DNA from: Pseudooceanicola sp.
GTDB lineage: Bacteria > Pseudomonadota > Alphaproteobacteria > Rhodobacterales > Rhodobacteraceae
Reading direction: 5' to 3'
Assembly (NCBI GenBank): GCA_002709085.1
Contig: PAPR01000064.1
Location: 1-44,049 of the forward strand
Length of the DNA stretch: 44,049 nucleotides
The notes below the pieces were generated by a model that ran no database searches, was not told where the DNA came from, and was given only the letters and a program-made list of their open reading frames with translations. Each line of letters begins with the position of its first letter. Positions within the stretch are counted from its first letter, which is position 1. Shown piece after piece: positions 1 to 7,836 of this stretch. The translations under genes were made by a program, and so were the position numbers.

Positions 1-324
1 GTCGTCGCGGACTTCCTGGGTTCCGCCTTGGGCAAAGGCCACACGCTCGGAAAACTGCTGGGCGAGATCGACCAGCGTCTCGGCGCCAAGGCGGGCGGTG
101 GAAACGGCGTTCTTCTGCAGCGTCAGGTTCTCATCGATCGCCTTGAACATGCCGGAATCGCCGGACATCGTTTTCGAGATCGAGAAATAGGCCGCGTTAT
201 CCTTGCCCGAGGAAATGGAGAGACCGGTCGAGATGCGGCCCTGTGTTTCCGACAGGTTCGTGTTGATGTTGCGCAGGGTCGACAGCGCGGTCATCGCGCT
301 GTGGTTGGTAAGAATGGATGACAT
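1..324 (-). CDS. Flagellin, N-terminal part (cut by window edge)
   Basis: This is the first 108 codons of a flagellin, read leftwards and running off the window start. The protein opens MSSILTNHSAMTALSTLRNI and continues with the ISTGLSISSGKDNAAYFSIS type of block, which is the conserved D0/D1 helix region of bacterial flagellins of the Rhodobacter type. Flagellin is exported through the flagellar type III apparatus and forms the filament. The ATG at 324 is preceded by GGAGC seven bases upstream, which supports this start. The C-terminal half lies outside the window, so the copy's integrity and the exact gene (fliC/flaA) cannot be judged. Recognition of the family is confident; the symbol is left empty because paralogues exist. 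Confidence 0.9.
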   Translation of the reverse strand, partial: MSSILTNHSAMTALSTLRNINTNLSETQGRISTGLSISSGKDNAAYFSISKTMSGDSGMFKAIDENLTLQKNAVSTARLGAETLVDLAQQFSERVAFAQGGTQEVRDD

Positions 325-360
325 GTTTACTGCTCCGATAGTCTTTTTCTTATCGTGTCA

Positions 361-391
361 TCGGATTTCTTCCGAAAACGGGCCTGCCCGT
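361..391 (-). promoter_or_regulatory. Two adjacent inverted repeats in the flagellin leader
   Basis: TCGGA/TCCGA (361-365 and 371-375) and ACGGGC/GCCCGT (378-383 and 386-391) are adjacent inverted repeats 37-67 bases upstream of the flagellin ATG. They could form hairpins in the 5' leader or be protein-binding dyads. Function is not known; only the symmetry is seen. Confidence 0.3.
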
Positions 392-625
392 CGGTGTAGA
401 TAACACTGAATTTTGGGCCAAATTATGAAACTGAGCGTTTGGTTCCATAATTTCTAAAATTGGCTCCGCTCCCTATATTAAAGGGGATTTTGCTCGAGTC
501 GCCTTGGTTATGGCGCGCTTTGTGGCCCAAATGTGTCCAGAATGTGGCGATAACCTGTCCTATTGTCCGCGGCTCGTCTCCAATTGGGAAAATAAAAGGG
601 TGCAGCAACCGGGCCTCCTCGGATC

Positions 626-668
626 CTTGGCGGTCAGAGAAAAGTGCCTTGTTGACCTCACCGCCAAG
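626..668. repeat. 9-bp perfect inverted repeat
   Basis: CTTGGCGGT at 626-634 is repeated in inverted orientation as ACCGCCAAG at 660-668, with a 25-base interior that adds GGTCA/TGACC symmetry. No T-run follows on either side, so it does not look like an intrinsic terminator. It lies 117 bases upstream of the copA promoter. A structured RNA or a regulator site are both possible. Confidence 0.35.
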
Positions 669-784
669 ACACCGTTCAGGCTGCGGGAGACTGCAAATCC
701 GTCGCCGCCGGGCAGAGGGGGCGCAACTCGTATTTCCTTTGAAATTGGGCGCGGAAAGGCGCCAAATTTGGCGAATTCATCCCC

Positions 785-815
785 TTGACCCTCCATCGAC
801 TGGAAGGTCTATCTC
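785..815 (+). promoter_or_regulatory. CueR-type promoter/operator of copA
   Basis: A -35 element TTGACC (785-790) and a -10 element TATCTC (810-815) are separated by 19 bp, the over-long spacer characteristic of MerR-family promoters. The spacer holds the dyad ACCCTCC-N7-GGAAGGT (789-809), which matches the CueR/HmrR copper box in all but one pair. Known CueR behaviour predicts copper-induced activation by DNA untwisting. Since the promoter covers the upstream in-frame ATG-like start at 785, translation must begin downstream at 854. Confidence 0.85.
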
Positions 816-853
816 TCGCGCTAACCGCATTTCCGAGCGAAAGGATAGCCCCC

Positions 854-3316
854 ATGGCTGACGCCCAGAGACCACATTCCGTCCACGCGCCGGACATCAC
901 CCGAGACCCGGTTTGCGGCATGAGTGTCGATCCGAATGCGGGCAAGCCGACGGCGACCCACGAGGGCCATACCTTCCATTTCTGCTCGCAAGGCTGCCAT
1001 GACAAATTCGTCGGCGACCCCGAAGCCTACCGCACCGCCGTCGACCCGGTTTGCGGCATGACGGTAGAGCGCGCGACCACCCCATTCATGAGCAAACATG
1101 ACGGCCAGCGGGTCTACTTTTGTTCGTCCAATTGCCAGACTAAATTCGACGCTGATCCGGAAACCTACGCCGATGGCCTGCCAAAGCCCGAGGCGATGCC
1201 CGCTGGCACCGAATACACCTGCCCCATGCACCCAGAGATCGTGACGGATCACCCCGCCGACTGCCCCAAGTGCGGCATGGCGCTGGAGCCGATGAACCCC
1301 ACCGCCGACAGCGGGCCGAACCCGGAGTACGTTGATTTCAAAAGACGCCTCTGGATCACCGCGCCACTGGCGCTGGCGGTTTTCCTGCTTGAGATGGGCA
1401 GCCACATCGGCATCCCCTTTGCCGACTGGATCGGCCACGAACTCTTTGGCTGGGTGCAGTTTGCGCTGGCGACACCGGTGGTCATCGTCTGCTGGCCGTT
1501 CTTCAAACGCGGCTGGGGCTCGGTCGTCAACCGCAGCCCGAACATGTGGACGTTGATCGCGCTTGGCACCGGGGCGGCGTACATATTCTCGGTCCTCGCG
1601 CTGCTGATCCCGGGCATATTCCCGGCGGCGATGCGCGACGGCATGGGCGGCGCGCCGGTCTATTTCGAGGCGACCGCCGTGATCCTCGTGTTGGTGCTGG
1701 TCGGTCAGGTGATGGAACTGGCGGCGCGCGAACGCACCGGCGATGCGATCCGTGCGCTGATGGACCTCGCGCCGAAGACCGCGCGCCGGGTGGGCAAGGA
1801 CGGCAACGAATCTGACGTGCCTCTGGACGAGGTTCGCACCGGCGATATCCTCAGGGTGCGGCCCGGTGACAGCGTGCCGGTCGATGGGGTCGTGACCGAA
1901 GGGCGCTCCTCCGTCGACGAGAGCATGATCACCGGCGAACCCGTCCCGGTGGAAAAGACCGCCGAGGAGTCCGTCACCGGCGGGACGCTGAACAAGACGG
2001 GCAGCTTCCTCATGCTGGCCGAAAACGTCGGGGACGACACAACCCTCAATCGCATCGTGCAGATGGTGGCCAAGGCGCAGCGGTCCCGTGCGCCGATCCA
2101 GGCGATGGCGGACCGGGTGGCGGAATACTTCGTGCCCGCCGTCGTGCTCAGCGCGCTGACCGCCTTTGTGCTTTGGGCGGCCTTTGGTCCCAGTCCGGCG
2201 TTCTCCTACGCCTTTGTCGCGGCGGTTTCGGTGCTGATCATTGCTTGCCCTTGCGCGCTTGGCCTTGCGACGCCGATGTCGATCATGGTCGCCACGGGGC
2301 GCGGGGCCGGGGCGGGCGTGCTGATCCGTGACGCCGAGGCGCTGGAACGCTTTGCCAAGGTCGACGTGCTGATCGTCGACAAGACCGGCACCCTGACCGA
2401 GGGCCGCCCCAGCCTGACGGACGTGGAACCGGCGAGCGGCATGACGGAGGCGGAGCTTCTCTCCTTCGCCGCCGCGCTGGAACGTGGCTCCGAACACCCC
2501 CTGGCCGAAGCGATCGTCGCCGGGGCCGAGGAACGCAAGGCGCCCCGCCGCGACAGCACCGAATTTGAGGCTGTCACCGGCAAGGGCGTCACCGGCGTGG
2601 TCGACGGGCGCCGCGTCGCGCTTGGCAATGCCGCACTGATGGCCGATCTGGGCGTCGACCTCGGCGCGCTGGCCGACCGTGCGACCAGCCTCCAGCATGA
2701 GGGCAAGACGGCGATGTTCGTCGCCGTCGACGGCAAACCGGGCGGATTGGTCGCCGTGGCGGACAAGGTCAAACCGACCACCCCCGACGCGATCCGCGCG
2801 CTGCACGACCTCGGCCTGCGCATCATCATGGCGACGGGCGACGCGGAGGGCACGGCGCAGGCCGTGGCGCGCAAGCTCAACATCGACGAGGTCCACGCAG
2901 AGGTCTCTCCCGAGGACAAGAACGCCCTCGTCCGCCGCCTGCACGGTGAGGGCCGCAAGGTCGCCATGGCCGGGGACGGCGTCAACGACGCGCCCGCGCT
3001 GGCCGAGGCCGATGTCGGCATTGCCATGGGCACCGGCGCGGATGTGGCGGTGGAAAGCGCCGGTCTGACCTTGGTCAAGGGCGACCTCGGCGGGATTGTC
3101 CGCGCGCGGCGTCTGGCGGAAGCGACGATGCGCAACATCCGCCAGAACCTGTTCTTTGCCTTCATCTACAACACCGCCGGGGTGCCGATTGCTGCCGGGA
3201 TCCTCTATCCCGTTTTCGGGTTGCTGCTGTCGCCGATGATCGCCGCGGCCGCGATGAGCCTCTCTTCGGTCTCGGTGATCGGCAACGCCCTGCGCCTGCG
3301 CGCGCAAAAGCTGTAG
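854..3316 (+). CDS. copA: Cu(I)-translocating P1B-type ATPase with two YHS domains
   Basis: This 820-residue P-type ATPase should export Cu(I) from the cytoplasm. It carries two YHS domains (DPVCGM at about residues 18 and 64) and a heavy-metal-binding YTCPMHPE segment near 121, but lacks the usual CxxC ferredoxin-like HMA domain. The core has eight expected membrane helices, TGEP, the CPC metal site (C465/C467), the phosphorylated Asp of DKTGT (D509), SEHPL, and GDGVNDAP near 708. YN in helix 7 and MxxSS in helix 8 are typical of the Cu(I) subgroup. An in-frame start at 785 lies inside the promoter, so ATG 854 with AAAGG nine bases upstream is chosen. Copper rather than silver is inferred from the cueR neighbour. 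Confidence 0.93.
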   Translation: MADAQRPHSVHAPDITRDPVCGMSVDPNAGKPTATHEGHTFHFCSQGCHDKFVGDPEAYRTAVDPVCGMTVERATTPFMSKHDGQRVYFCSSNCQTKFDADPETYADGLPKPEAMPAGTEYTCPMHPEIVTDHPADCPKCGMALEPMNPTADSGPNPEYVDFKRRLWITAPLALAVFLLEMGSHIGIPFADWIGHELFGWVQFALATPVVIVCWPFFKRGWGSVVNRSPNMWTLIALGTGAAYIFSVLALLIPGIFPAAMRDGMGGAPVYFEATAVILVLVLVGQVMELAARERTGDAIRALMDLAPKTARRVGKDGNESDVPLDEVRTGDILRVRPGDSVPVDGVVTEGRSSVDESMITGEPVPVEKTAEESVTGGTLNKTGSFLMLAENVGDDTTLNRIVQMVAKAQRSRAPIQAMADRVAEYFVPAVVLSALTAFVLWAAFGPSPAFSYAFVAAVSVLIIACPCALGLATPMSIMVATGRGAGAGVLIRDAEALERFAKVDVLIVDKTGTLTEGRPSLTDVEPASGMTEAELLSFAAALERGSEHPLAEAIVAGAEERKAPRRDSTEFEAVTGKGVTGVVDGRRVALGNAALMADLGVDLGALADRATSLQHEGKTAMFVAVDGKPGGLVAVADKVKPTTPDAIRALHDLGLRIIMATGDAEGTAQAVARKLNIDEVHAEVSPEDKNALVRRLHGEGRKVAMAGDGVNDAPALAEADVGIAMGTGADVAVESAGLTLVKGDLGGIVRARRLAEATMRNIRQNLFFAFIYNTAGVPIAAGILYPVFGLLLSPMIAAAAMSLSSVSVIGNALRLRAQKL

Positions 3317-3400
3317 AGGCTGCGGCGTGTCGCGGTCGTCAGGAATGCGCCGACGGCCCGAGCCGGGCAGGGGCCGGGCGGCACGCGTTCCGGACAAACG

Positions 3401-3423
3401 AAAAGGGGACCCAGGGGCCCCCT
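3401..3423 (-). terminator. Probable terminator between convergent copA and DUF305 gene
   Basis: AGGGG (3404-3408) pairs with CCCCT (3419-3423). On the minus strand the hairpin is followed by four T residues (complement of 3401-3404), so it best serves the DUF305 gene ending at 3477. It could also slow transcription leaving copA. The stem is short, so confidence is limited. Confidence 0.45.
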
Positions 3424-3476
3424 ATTCGACACACCAACATTCCAACGGCTGGAAGAAATCTTTTTTCGCGCGACCC

Positions 3477-3926
3477 TCAGTCCTTGGCTTTGAGGTCCGC
3501 GATCAGGCCTTTCATTTCCGCGATTTCCTTGACCTGCGCCTCGATGATCTGGTCCGCCAGATCGCGCACGCGGGGGTCCGAAATCTCCGCCCGGCGCGAG
3601 GTCATGATCGCGATGGAATGGTGCGGGATCATCGCCCGCATGTAGCTGACATCCTGCACTGTCGTCTGCGAACGAACCAGCCAGAGCGCACCGGCAAAGA
3701 CCACCACAGCGCCCGCAAAAATCGCCATATTCAGCGTCTTGTTGGTATACATCGACAGCATGAAGCCCAACATGACAATGGCCATCACCGCGCCCATGAT
3801 CAGCGCCATGTAAAGCCGCGTTTCCGAAAAGGTCGCGTGATCTATCGCGTAGGTGTTGAGGTACATCAACCCGAACATCACGATTGTCGAGGTGGCGATC
3901 ATGGCCGCAAATCTTCCGTAAGACAT
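3477..3926 (-). CDS. DUF305 membrane protein
   Basis: This 149-residue protein has three predicted membrane segments (about residues 6-23, 40-59 and 66-84). A DUF305 region follows, with the family's YMRAMIPHHSIAIM motif (H102, H103) and a helical, charged C-terminus. DUF305 proteins are ferritin-like helical proteins often found beside copper and heavy-metal resistance genes; the biochemical role is not established. The paired histidines and methionines suggest metal binding, which is inference. The gene is divergent from cueR and convergent with copA, so it sits inside the copper cluster. ATG 3926 is preceded by GAGGAAAG, a good ribosome site. Confidence 0.85.
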   Translation of the reverse strand: MSYGRFAAMIATSTIVMFGLMYLNTYAIDHATFSETRLYMALIMGAVMAIVMLGFMLSMYTNKTLNMAIFAGAVVVFAGALWLVRSQTTVQDVSYMRAMIPHHSIAIMTSRRAEISDPRVRDLADQIIEAQVKEIAEMKGLIADLKAKD

Positions 3927-4006
3927 TGGTTTCTTTCCTCACTTGTTTCTTCTGTTTCAACCGGAAGATCGGCGGAAAGTTTCCTGTGTCTTCACGCTCT
4001 CGTGAT

Positions 4007-4037
4007 TTCACCTTCCAGCAAGGGGAACCTTTATCCT
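4007..4037 (+). promoter_or_regulatory. CueR-type promoter/operator of the cueR operon
   Basis: TTCACC (4007-4012) and TATCCT (4032-4037) are separated by 19 bp, as in MerR-family promoters. The spacer region carries ACCTTCC-N7-GGAACCT (4010-4030), a copper-box-like dyad with five of seven paired positions. This predicts that CueR controls its own operon, including the oxidase and cytochromes downstream. The site also lies upstream of the divergent DUF305 gene, but no matching minus-strand promoter was recognised. Confidence 0.72.
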
Positions 4038-4057
4038 GACCGTGAAAGGAGTCGCAG

Positions 4058-4453
4058 ATGAACATCGGACGTGCCGCGAAAGAGACGGGATTGTCGGTCA
4101 AGACGATCCGCTATTACGAAGACATCGGCCTGATCGAAGCCGACCGTGCCGAGAATGGCTATCGTGACTTTGGCGACCGCCAGATCGGCCAGCTGCAAAT
4201 GCTGGCGCAAGCCCGGCATCTCGGCTTCGGGCTGGAGGAATGTCGGCGTTTGCTGGCGCTCAACGACGATCCGACCCGCGCTAGCCGGGATGTCCGCGCG
4301 CTCGCCTCGCGCAATCTGGACGCAGTCCGCGCCAAAATCCGCCAATTACGACAGATGGAAGCGCAGTTGGAGAGGCTGATCGACGAATGCCATGGTGACG
4401 ATGCGCCCGATTGCGCTATTCTCGACACCATGTCAGCGCGGGCGAAAGCCTGA
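4058..4453 (+). CDS. cueR: MerR-family copper-responsive regulator CueR/HmrR
   Basis: This 131-residue protein has an N-terminal winged-helix DNA-binding domain (GLSVKTIRYYEDIGLI), a long dimerisation helix, and a C-terminal metal loop with C111 and C119. The eight-residue Cys spacing and positions agree with E. coli CueR C112/C120, the Cu(I)/Ag(I)/Au(I) ligands. It is expected to activate promoters with 19-bp spacers, and two such sites lie nearby at 785-815 and 4007-4037. It is the first gene of a plus-strand run reaching 7708. GGAG lies eight bases upstream of ATG 4058. Copper specificity is inferred from the ligands and neighbours. Confidence 0.92.
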   Translation: MNIGRAAKETGLSVKTIRYYEDIGLIEADRAENGYRDFGDRQIGQLQMLAQARHLGFGLEECRRLLALNDDPTRASRDVRALASRNLDAVRAKIRQLRQMEAQLERLIDECHGDDAPDCAILDTMSARAKA

Positions 4454-4490
4454 TGCGCCTGCGTTATTTTCAACCGAGACCGGAGCCGAC

Positions 4491-4847
4491 TTGCGACAGC
4501 TGATCACCACAATCGTGCTGGGCCTCTTCGTCTGGGTCATGGTGCCGGTTGCATCCGTCGCCGGTAATGCGGGGCACGCCACCGTCATGGCTGACATGGG
4601 CGATATCGTCGAGATGCCGCGCATGTCGCCCCATTGCCAAACCTGCTTCGATCCAGCCAGCGCGCCCGCAGGCAGCCATATGGCGACCGATTGCGCACTC
4701 ATGATGATATGCCTTTCGGCGACCGTGCCGGCAACCGAGCCGCTCGACGGGATCAATGTGGCGGGCGGGGCGGGCTTCAGTCCCTTGACCGGCACAGCGG
4801 AGGATCTGAGCGCGCTGTCGCTGGACCTGCCGCCGCCGCGCGCCTGA
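4491..4847 (+). CDS. Small exported protein with four cysteines, copper cluster
   Basis: The frame codes for 118 residues from a TTG start preceded by CGGAG; ATG codons at 4392 and 4401 in the same frame would overlap the end of cueR by more than 50 bases and are less likely. Residues about 4-25 form a hydrophobic signal or membrane anchor. The rest holds HCQTC (C49, C52) and DCALMMIC (C68, C74), plus several His and Met residues. I do not recognise a family. The position between cueR and a cytochrome c gene, and the Cys/His/Met content, suggest a periplasmic metal-binding or maturation role, which is inference. Confidence 0.65.
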   Translation: MRQLITTIVLGLFVWVMVPVASVAGNAGHATVMADMGDIVEMPRMSPHCQTCFDPASAPAGSHMATDCALMMICLSATVPATEPLDGINVAGGAGFSPLTGTAEDLSALSLDLPPPRA

Positions 4848-4960
4848 TCTCTTCAGACAGATCCACGACGGTCCCCGCCACAGGGCGACCGCCTGACCAC
4901 GACCCAAAAGATGATGCACGCGCGGGCCACAAGGCCATGCCGTGATCCGGGAACCTTGAT

Positions 4961-5392
4961 ATGAAAACACCCATGATTGCCATGCTGGGCGCCGCTGCCG
5001 TTGCGCTGGCTGCCTACACTTTCACGCGCGACGACCCCGTAGAAGCGACCGATTTGCCTCAAATCGAGGGCCAGCCGATGGTCGCGGTCACACGTCCCGA
5101 AACCCTGACCGCTGAGGCGACAATGGGCAAACGTGCCTTTGACGCCACCTGCGCCGCCTGCCATGGCAACGATAGTGCGGGCAAGCTCGGCTCTGGCCCG
5201 CCGTTGGTTCACAAGGTCTACGAACCCTCGCACCATAGCGATATGGCGTTTGTTCTTGCGGTACAGAATGGCGTGCGGTCTCACCATTGGCGCTTCGGCG
5301 ACATGCCGGCCCAGTCGGGCCTCACCAAGGCTGACGTGGCCGCGATCACAACCTATGTCCGCGAACTCCAACGCACCAACGGGATCAACTGA
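4961..5392 (+). CDS. Class I-like cytochrome c, membrane-anchored or exported
   Basis: This 143-residue protein starts with an N-terminal hydrophobic segment (about residues 5-19) and has one haem c site, CAACH (C64, C67, H68). A likely axial Met follows at M115 in FGDMPAQSG, with a final helix typical of mono-haem cytochromes c. It acts in the periplasm, probably carrying single electrons. Only two bases separate it from the multicopper oxidase gene, so the two are almost certainly co-transcribed. This suggests it accepts electrons from, or passes them to, the oxidase or a membrane oxidase. A second His-rich stretch (HKVYEPSHHSD) precedes the Met. The specific partner is not known. Confidence 0.85.
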   Translation: MKTPMIAMLGAAAVALAAYTFTRDDPVEATDLPQIEGQPMVAVTRPETLTAEATMGKRAFDATCAACHGNDSAGKLGSGPPLVHKVYEPSHHSDMAFVLAVQNGVRSHHWRFGDMPAQSGLTKADVAAITTYVRELQRTNGIN

Positions 5393-5394
5393 GG

Positions 5395-6795
5395 ATGGCA
5401 CGGTTTGCGATATCCCGGCGCGGCTTCTGCGCCAGCCTCGCCGCCGGTGCGGCATTCGGCCCGAGACCGCTCCGCGCGGCTGAGATGCCGGACCTGATGG
5501 CCGGCCCGACCTCTGTGCAGATTGCGCCCGAAGGCTACGGCAAAACCAATGTCTGGAGCTACGGCGGCACCATCCCCGGCACGCCCTTGCACGCCAGACA
5601 GGGGGAGCGTTTGCGGCGACGGCTGGTAAATGAACTGCCCGTCGCCACATCCGTCCATTGGCATGGCATCCGCATCGACAACGCGATGGACGGCGTCGCG
5701 GGGCTGACGCAGGACCCGGTCGCGCCGGGCGAGACGTTCGATTACGACTTCGTGCTGCCCGACGCAGGCACCTATTGGTATCACGCGCATACAAACTCGA
5801 TGGAGCAGGTCGCGCGCGGCCTCTCCGGTCCTCTCATCATAGCCGAGGCCGCGTCGGATGCGCCCGACGTCGACCGGGACGAGGTCCTGATGCTGGACGA
5901 CTGGCTGCTCAACCCCGAGGACGGCCAGATCGTGGACAATTTCGACAACGCCATGACGCTGAGCCACGGCGGGCGCATGGGCAACCTGATCGGCACGAAC
6001 GCACGGTATGACTACACCTTGCCCGTCAAGACGAACGAGCGGCTGCGGCTGCGCCTCATCAACGCCGCCAACGCCCGCATCTTTGGTCTGCGGCTGGAGG
6101 GGGTGACAGGCTGGACAATCGCCCTCGACGGGATGCCGCTGGAGGAGCCCGAACCTTTGACGGGTCCGATCATCCTCGCCCCGGCACAGCGGATCGACCT
6201 GATTATCGACGTCACTGCCGATGAAGGCGACACGGCCGGAATACTTCGTCGCGACGATGAGGACACCTGGCGTCCGCAGGCGATCTTTCCCGTCCGGGGC
6301 CGCGCGTCAAAGTCAAAGCGTGCCGCGCCCTCGGCCCTGCCACCCAACCTCCGCATGGACATGCCCAACCTCGCCGATGCGCGTCCGCTGGATTTGCCGA
6401 TGGAGGGCGGGGCCATGGGCCGGATGCGCGGCGGTCGAATGGGCGGTGGCATGATGGGCGCTCGTGATCTGATGCAAGCGGGTCAATTCTGGTCGCTGGC
6501 CGGTCAGATCGGTCTGGACGAAACACCCTTTGCCCGCCTGTCGCGCGGTGAACCCGCCCGCATGAAGATCACCAACGACACCGTCTTCCCCCACGCTATG
6601 CACCTGCACGGCATGCACTTTCGCACCATCGCCACCGATGGCACTCAGGGGCCGATGCGCGACACCGTGCTGGTCCTGCCAAACGAGAAGATCGAGATTG
6701 CCTTTACTGCGGATAATCCTGGCAAATGGCTGTTTCATTGTCACGTGCTGGGCCACGCGGCGTCTGGTATGACGACATGGATCGACGTGACTTAA
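5395..6795 (+). CDS. Tat-exported multicopper oxidase, probable cuprous oxidase
   Basis: This 466-residue multicopper oxidase begins with a twin-arginine signal (SRRGFCASL). All four copper motifs are present: HWH (88-90), HAH (130-132), HxxHxH (H400, H403, H405) and HCHVLGH (448-454) with axial Met near 459. Together they build the type 1 site and the type 2/3 trinuclear cluster that reduces O2 to water. A Gly/Met-rich insertion at about residues 336-362 resembles in composition the Met-rich segment of CueO-like cuprous oxidases. Its place in a cueR-led operon supports oxidation of periplasmic Cu(I). Other substrates such as phenols or Mn(II) cannot be excluded. Confidence 0.92.
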   Translation: MARFAISRRGFCASLAAGAAFGPRPLRAAEMPDLMAGPTSVQIAPEGYGKTNVWSYGGTIPGTPLHARQGERLRRRLVNELPVATSVHWHGIRIDNAMDGVAGLTQDPVAPGETFDYDFVLPDAGTYWYHAHTNSMEQVARGLSGPLIIAEAASDAPDVDRDEVLMLDDWLLNPEDGQIVDNFDNAMTLSHGGRMGNLIGTNARYDYTLPVKTNERLRLRLINAANARIFGLRLEGVTGWTIALDGMPLEEPEPLTGPIILAPAQRIDLIIDVTADEGDTAGILRRDDEDTWRPQAIFPVRGRASKSKRAAPSALPPNLRMDMPNLADARPLDLPMEGGAMGRMRGGRMGGGMMGARDLMQAGQFWSLAGQIGLDETPFARLSRGEPARMKITNDTVFPHAMHLHGMHFRTIATDGTQGPMRDTVLVLPNEKIEIAFTADNPGKWLFHCHVLGHAASGMTTWIDVT

Positions 6796-6818
6796 CCAAC
6801 CCAAACAAGGATTCAAGC

Positions 6819-7256
6819 ATGAAGAAACTCATTGCAATAACCACGCTGACCCTCGTGACCACCTCCGCGGTCTTTGCCCATAGCGGCGTGAAGGACGAAC
6901 ATGTGCTGGCGCGGATGAAAGGTATGTCAGCCCTCTCTGAGGACATGAAGATCATAGGCGGGATGGCCAAGGGCGAGGCCGCGTTTGATGCCGAGGCCGT
7001 CAACGACGCGCTGGCTCGCATGTCCGAGGAATCCGCCCGGATCGAAGGGCTGTTTGAAACACGCGCGGACGACCCGAAGTCCGAAGCCAGGGCGCTGATC
7101 TGGGAAGACTTCTCCGGGTTCACAGAAAGGGCCGATGACCTCACTAAAGTCACGGCCGGGCTCTCCGGGACAATCCAGTCGGAGGACGATCTGGGACCTT
7201 TGCTAAAGCAGGTCGGAAAATCGTGCAGCACCTGTCATTCGGATTATCGTGAATGA
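6819..7256 (+). CDS. Cytochrome c' / c-556 family protein
   Basis: This 145-residue exported protein has a signal peptide ending near AVFA (about residue 20) and a four-helix-bundle pattern. Its single haem site lies at the extreme C-terminus: CSTCH (C136, C139, H140) followed by SDYR, the arrangement of cytochrome c'. Family members bind NO or carry electrons in the periplasm. An in-frame ATG at 6726 lies within the oxidase gene, so ATG 6819 at the signal peptide is chosen. The gene follows the multicopper oxidase by 23 bases and overlaps the next cytochrome gene by four bases (ATGA), so it belongs to the same operon. Confidence 0.88.
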   Translation: MKKLIAITTLTLVTTSAVFAHSGVKDEHVLARMKGMSALSEDMKIIGGMAKGEAAFDAEAVNDALARMSEESARIEGLFETRADDPKSEARALIWEDFSGFTERADDLTKVTAGLSGTIQSEDDLGPLLKQVGKSCSTCHSDYRE

Positions 7257-7708
7257 TGCGCTCCGTTCTAGCCGGCCTATTGGTCTGCGGTATCTCGACG
7301 ACCGGTGCAATGCCGGCCTTGGCGGATGATGAATTCGAGGGGCTTGATGTCACCCGAGGGGCAGAGCTTTATGCCGAGCAATGCGCCGCCTGTCACGGGG
7401 CCAATCTGGAAGGGCAGCCCGATTGGCGGCGCCCCGGTCCAGATGGCATCATGGGCGCGCCGCCGCATGACGTCACCGGCCACACCTGGCACCACGACAC
7501 GCCGCTCCTGCTGGAATACACCCTTCTGGGCGGGCAGGCTGCGCTGGAGGCGCGCGGTGTCACCGGATTTGAAAGCGGCATGCCGGCCTTTGAAGAAGCA
7601 CTGTCCGAGGACGAAGTCTTGACCATTCTCGCCTACATTCGATCCTCATGGCCCGAACACGCACAGGATATGCAATCGCAACGGACCCACGGCCTGGAAC
7701 ACCAGTAG
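7253..7708 (+). CDS. Mono-haem cytochrome c
   Basis: This 151-residue protein has a signal peptide (to about residue 24, PALA), a CAACH haem site (C44, C47, H48) and a likely axial Met at M110 in FESGMPAF, followed by the usual C-terminal helix. A His-rich loop (TGHTWHHD, about residues 75-82) and a His near the C-terminus are notable and could bind metal. Its start overlaps the stop of the cytochrome c' gene. It is the last intact gene of the cueR operon; downstream lies transposase debris. It probably works with the oxidase and the two other cytochromes in periplasmic electron transfer. Confidence 0.87.
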   Translation: MMRSVLAGLLVCGISTTGAMPALADDEFEGLDVTRGAELYAEQCAACHGANLEGQPDWRRPGPDGIMGAPPHDVTGHTWHHDTPLLLEYTLLGGQAALEARGVTGFESGMPAFEEALSEDEVLTILAYIRSSWPEHAQDMQSQRTHGLEHQ

Positions 7709-7836
7709 CCAGCTCCTCAGAGGTGGTCATTTGTGCGATACTTGTGCAGGTGGCATTCAGCTGAAAGACAGCTCGTCTATCCGGATTCACCAGCATGGGG
7801 CTAACGGCCTAAAAAATTAGAGCGATCCGATTTCAT

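Larger units (their letters stand above)
325..784. other. Intergenic region between flagellin and copA
   Basis: No convincing gene is present in these 460 bases; the open frames here are short, overlap one another and resemble nothing recognised. The left part is the upstream/leader region of the flagellin gene on the minus strand and holds two small inverted repeats (361-375 and 378-391). A larger dyad lies at 626-668. No sigma-28 or sigma-54 promoter could be assigned with confidence by eye. Confidence 0.6.

Noticed and set aside
821..3397. Long (858-codon) open frame antisense to copA
   Set aside because: It is the frame shadow of a high-GC gene, rich in Arg, His, Gly and Asp with no domain sense; copA on the other strand has every ATPase motif.
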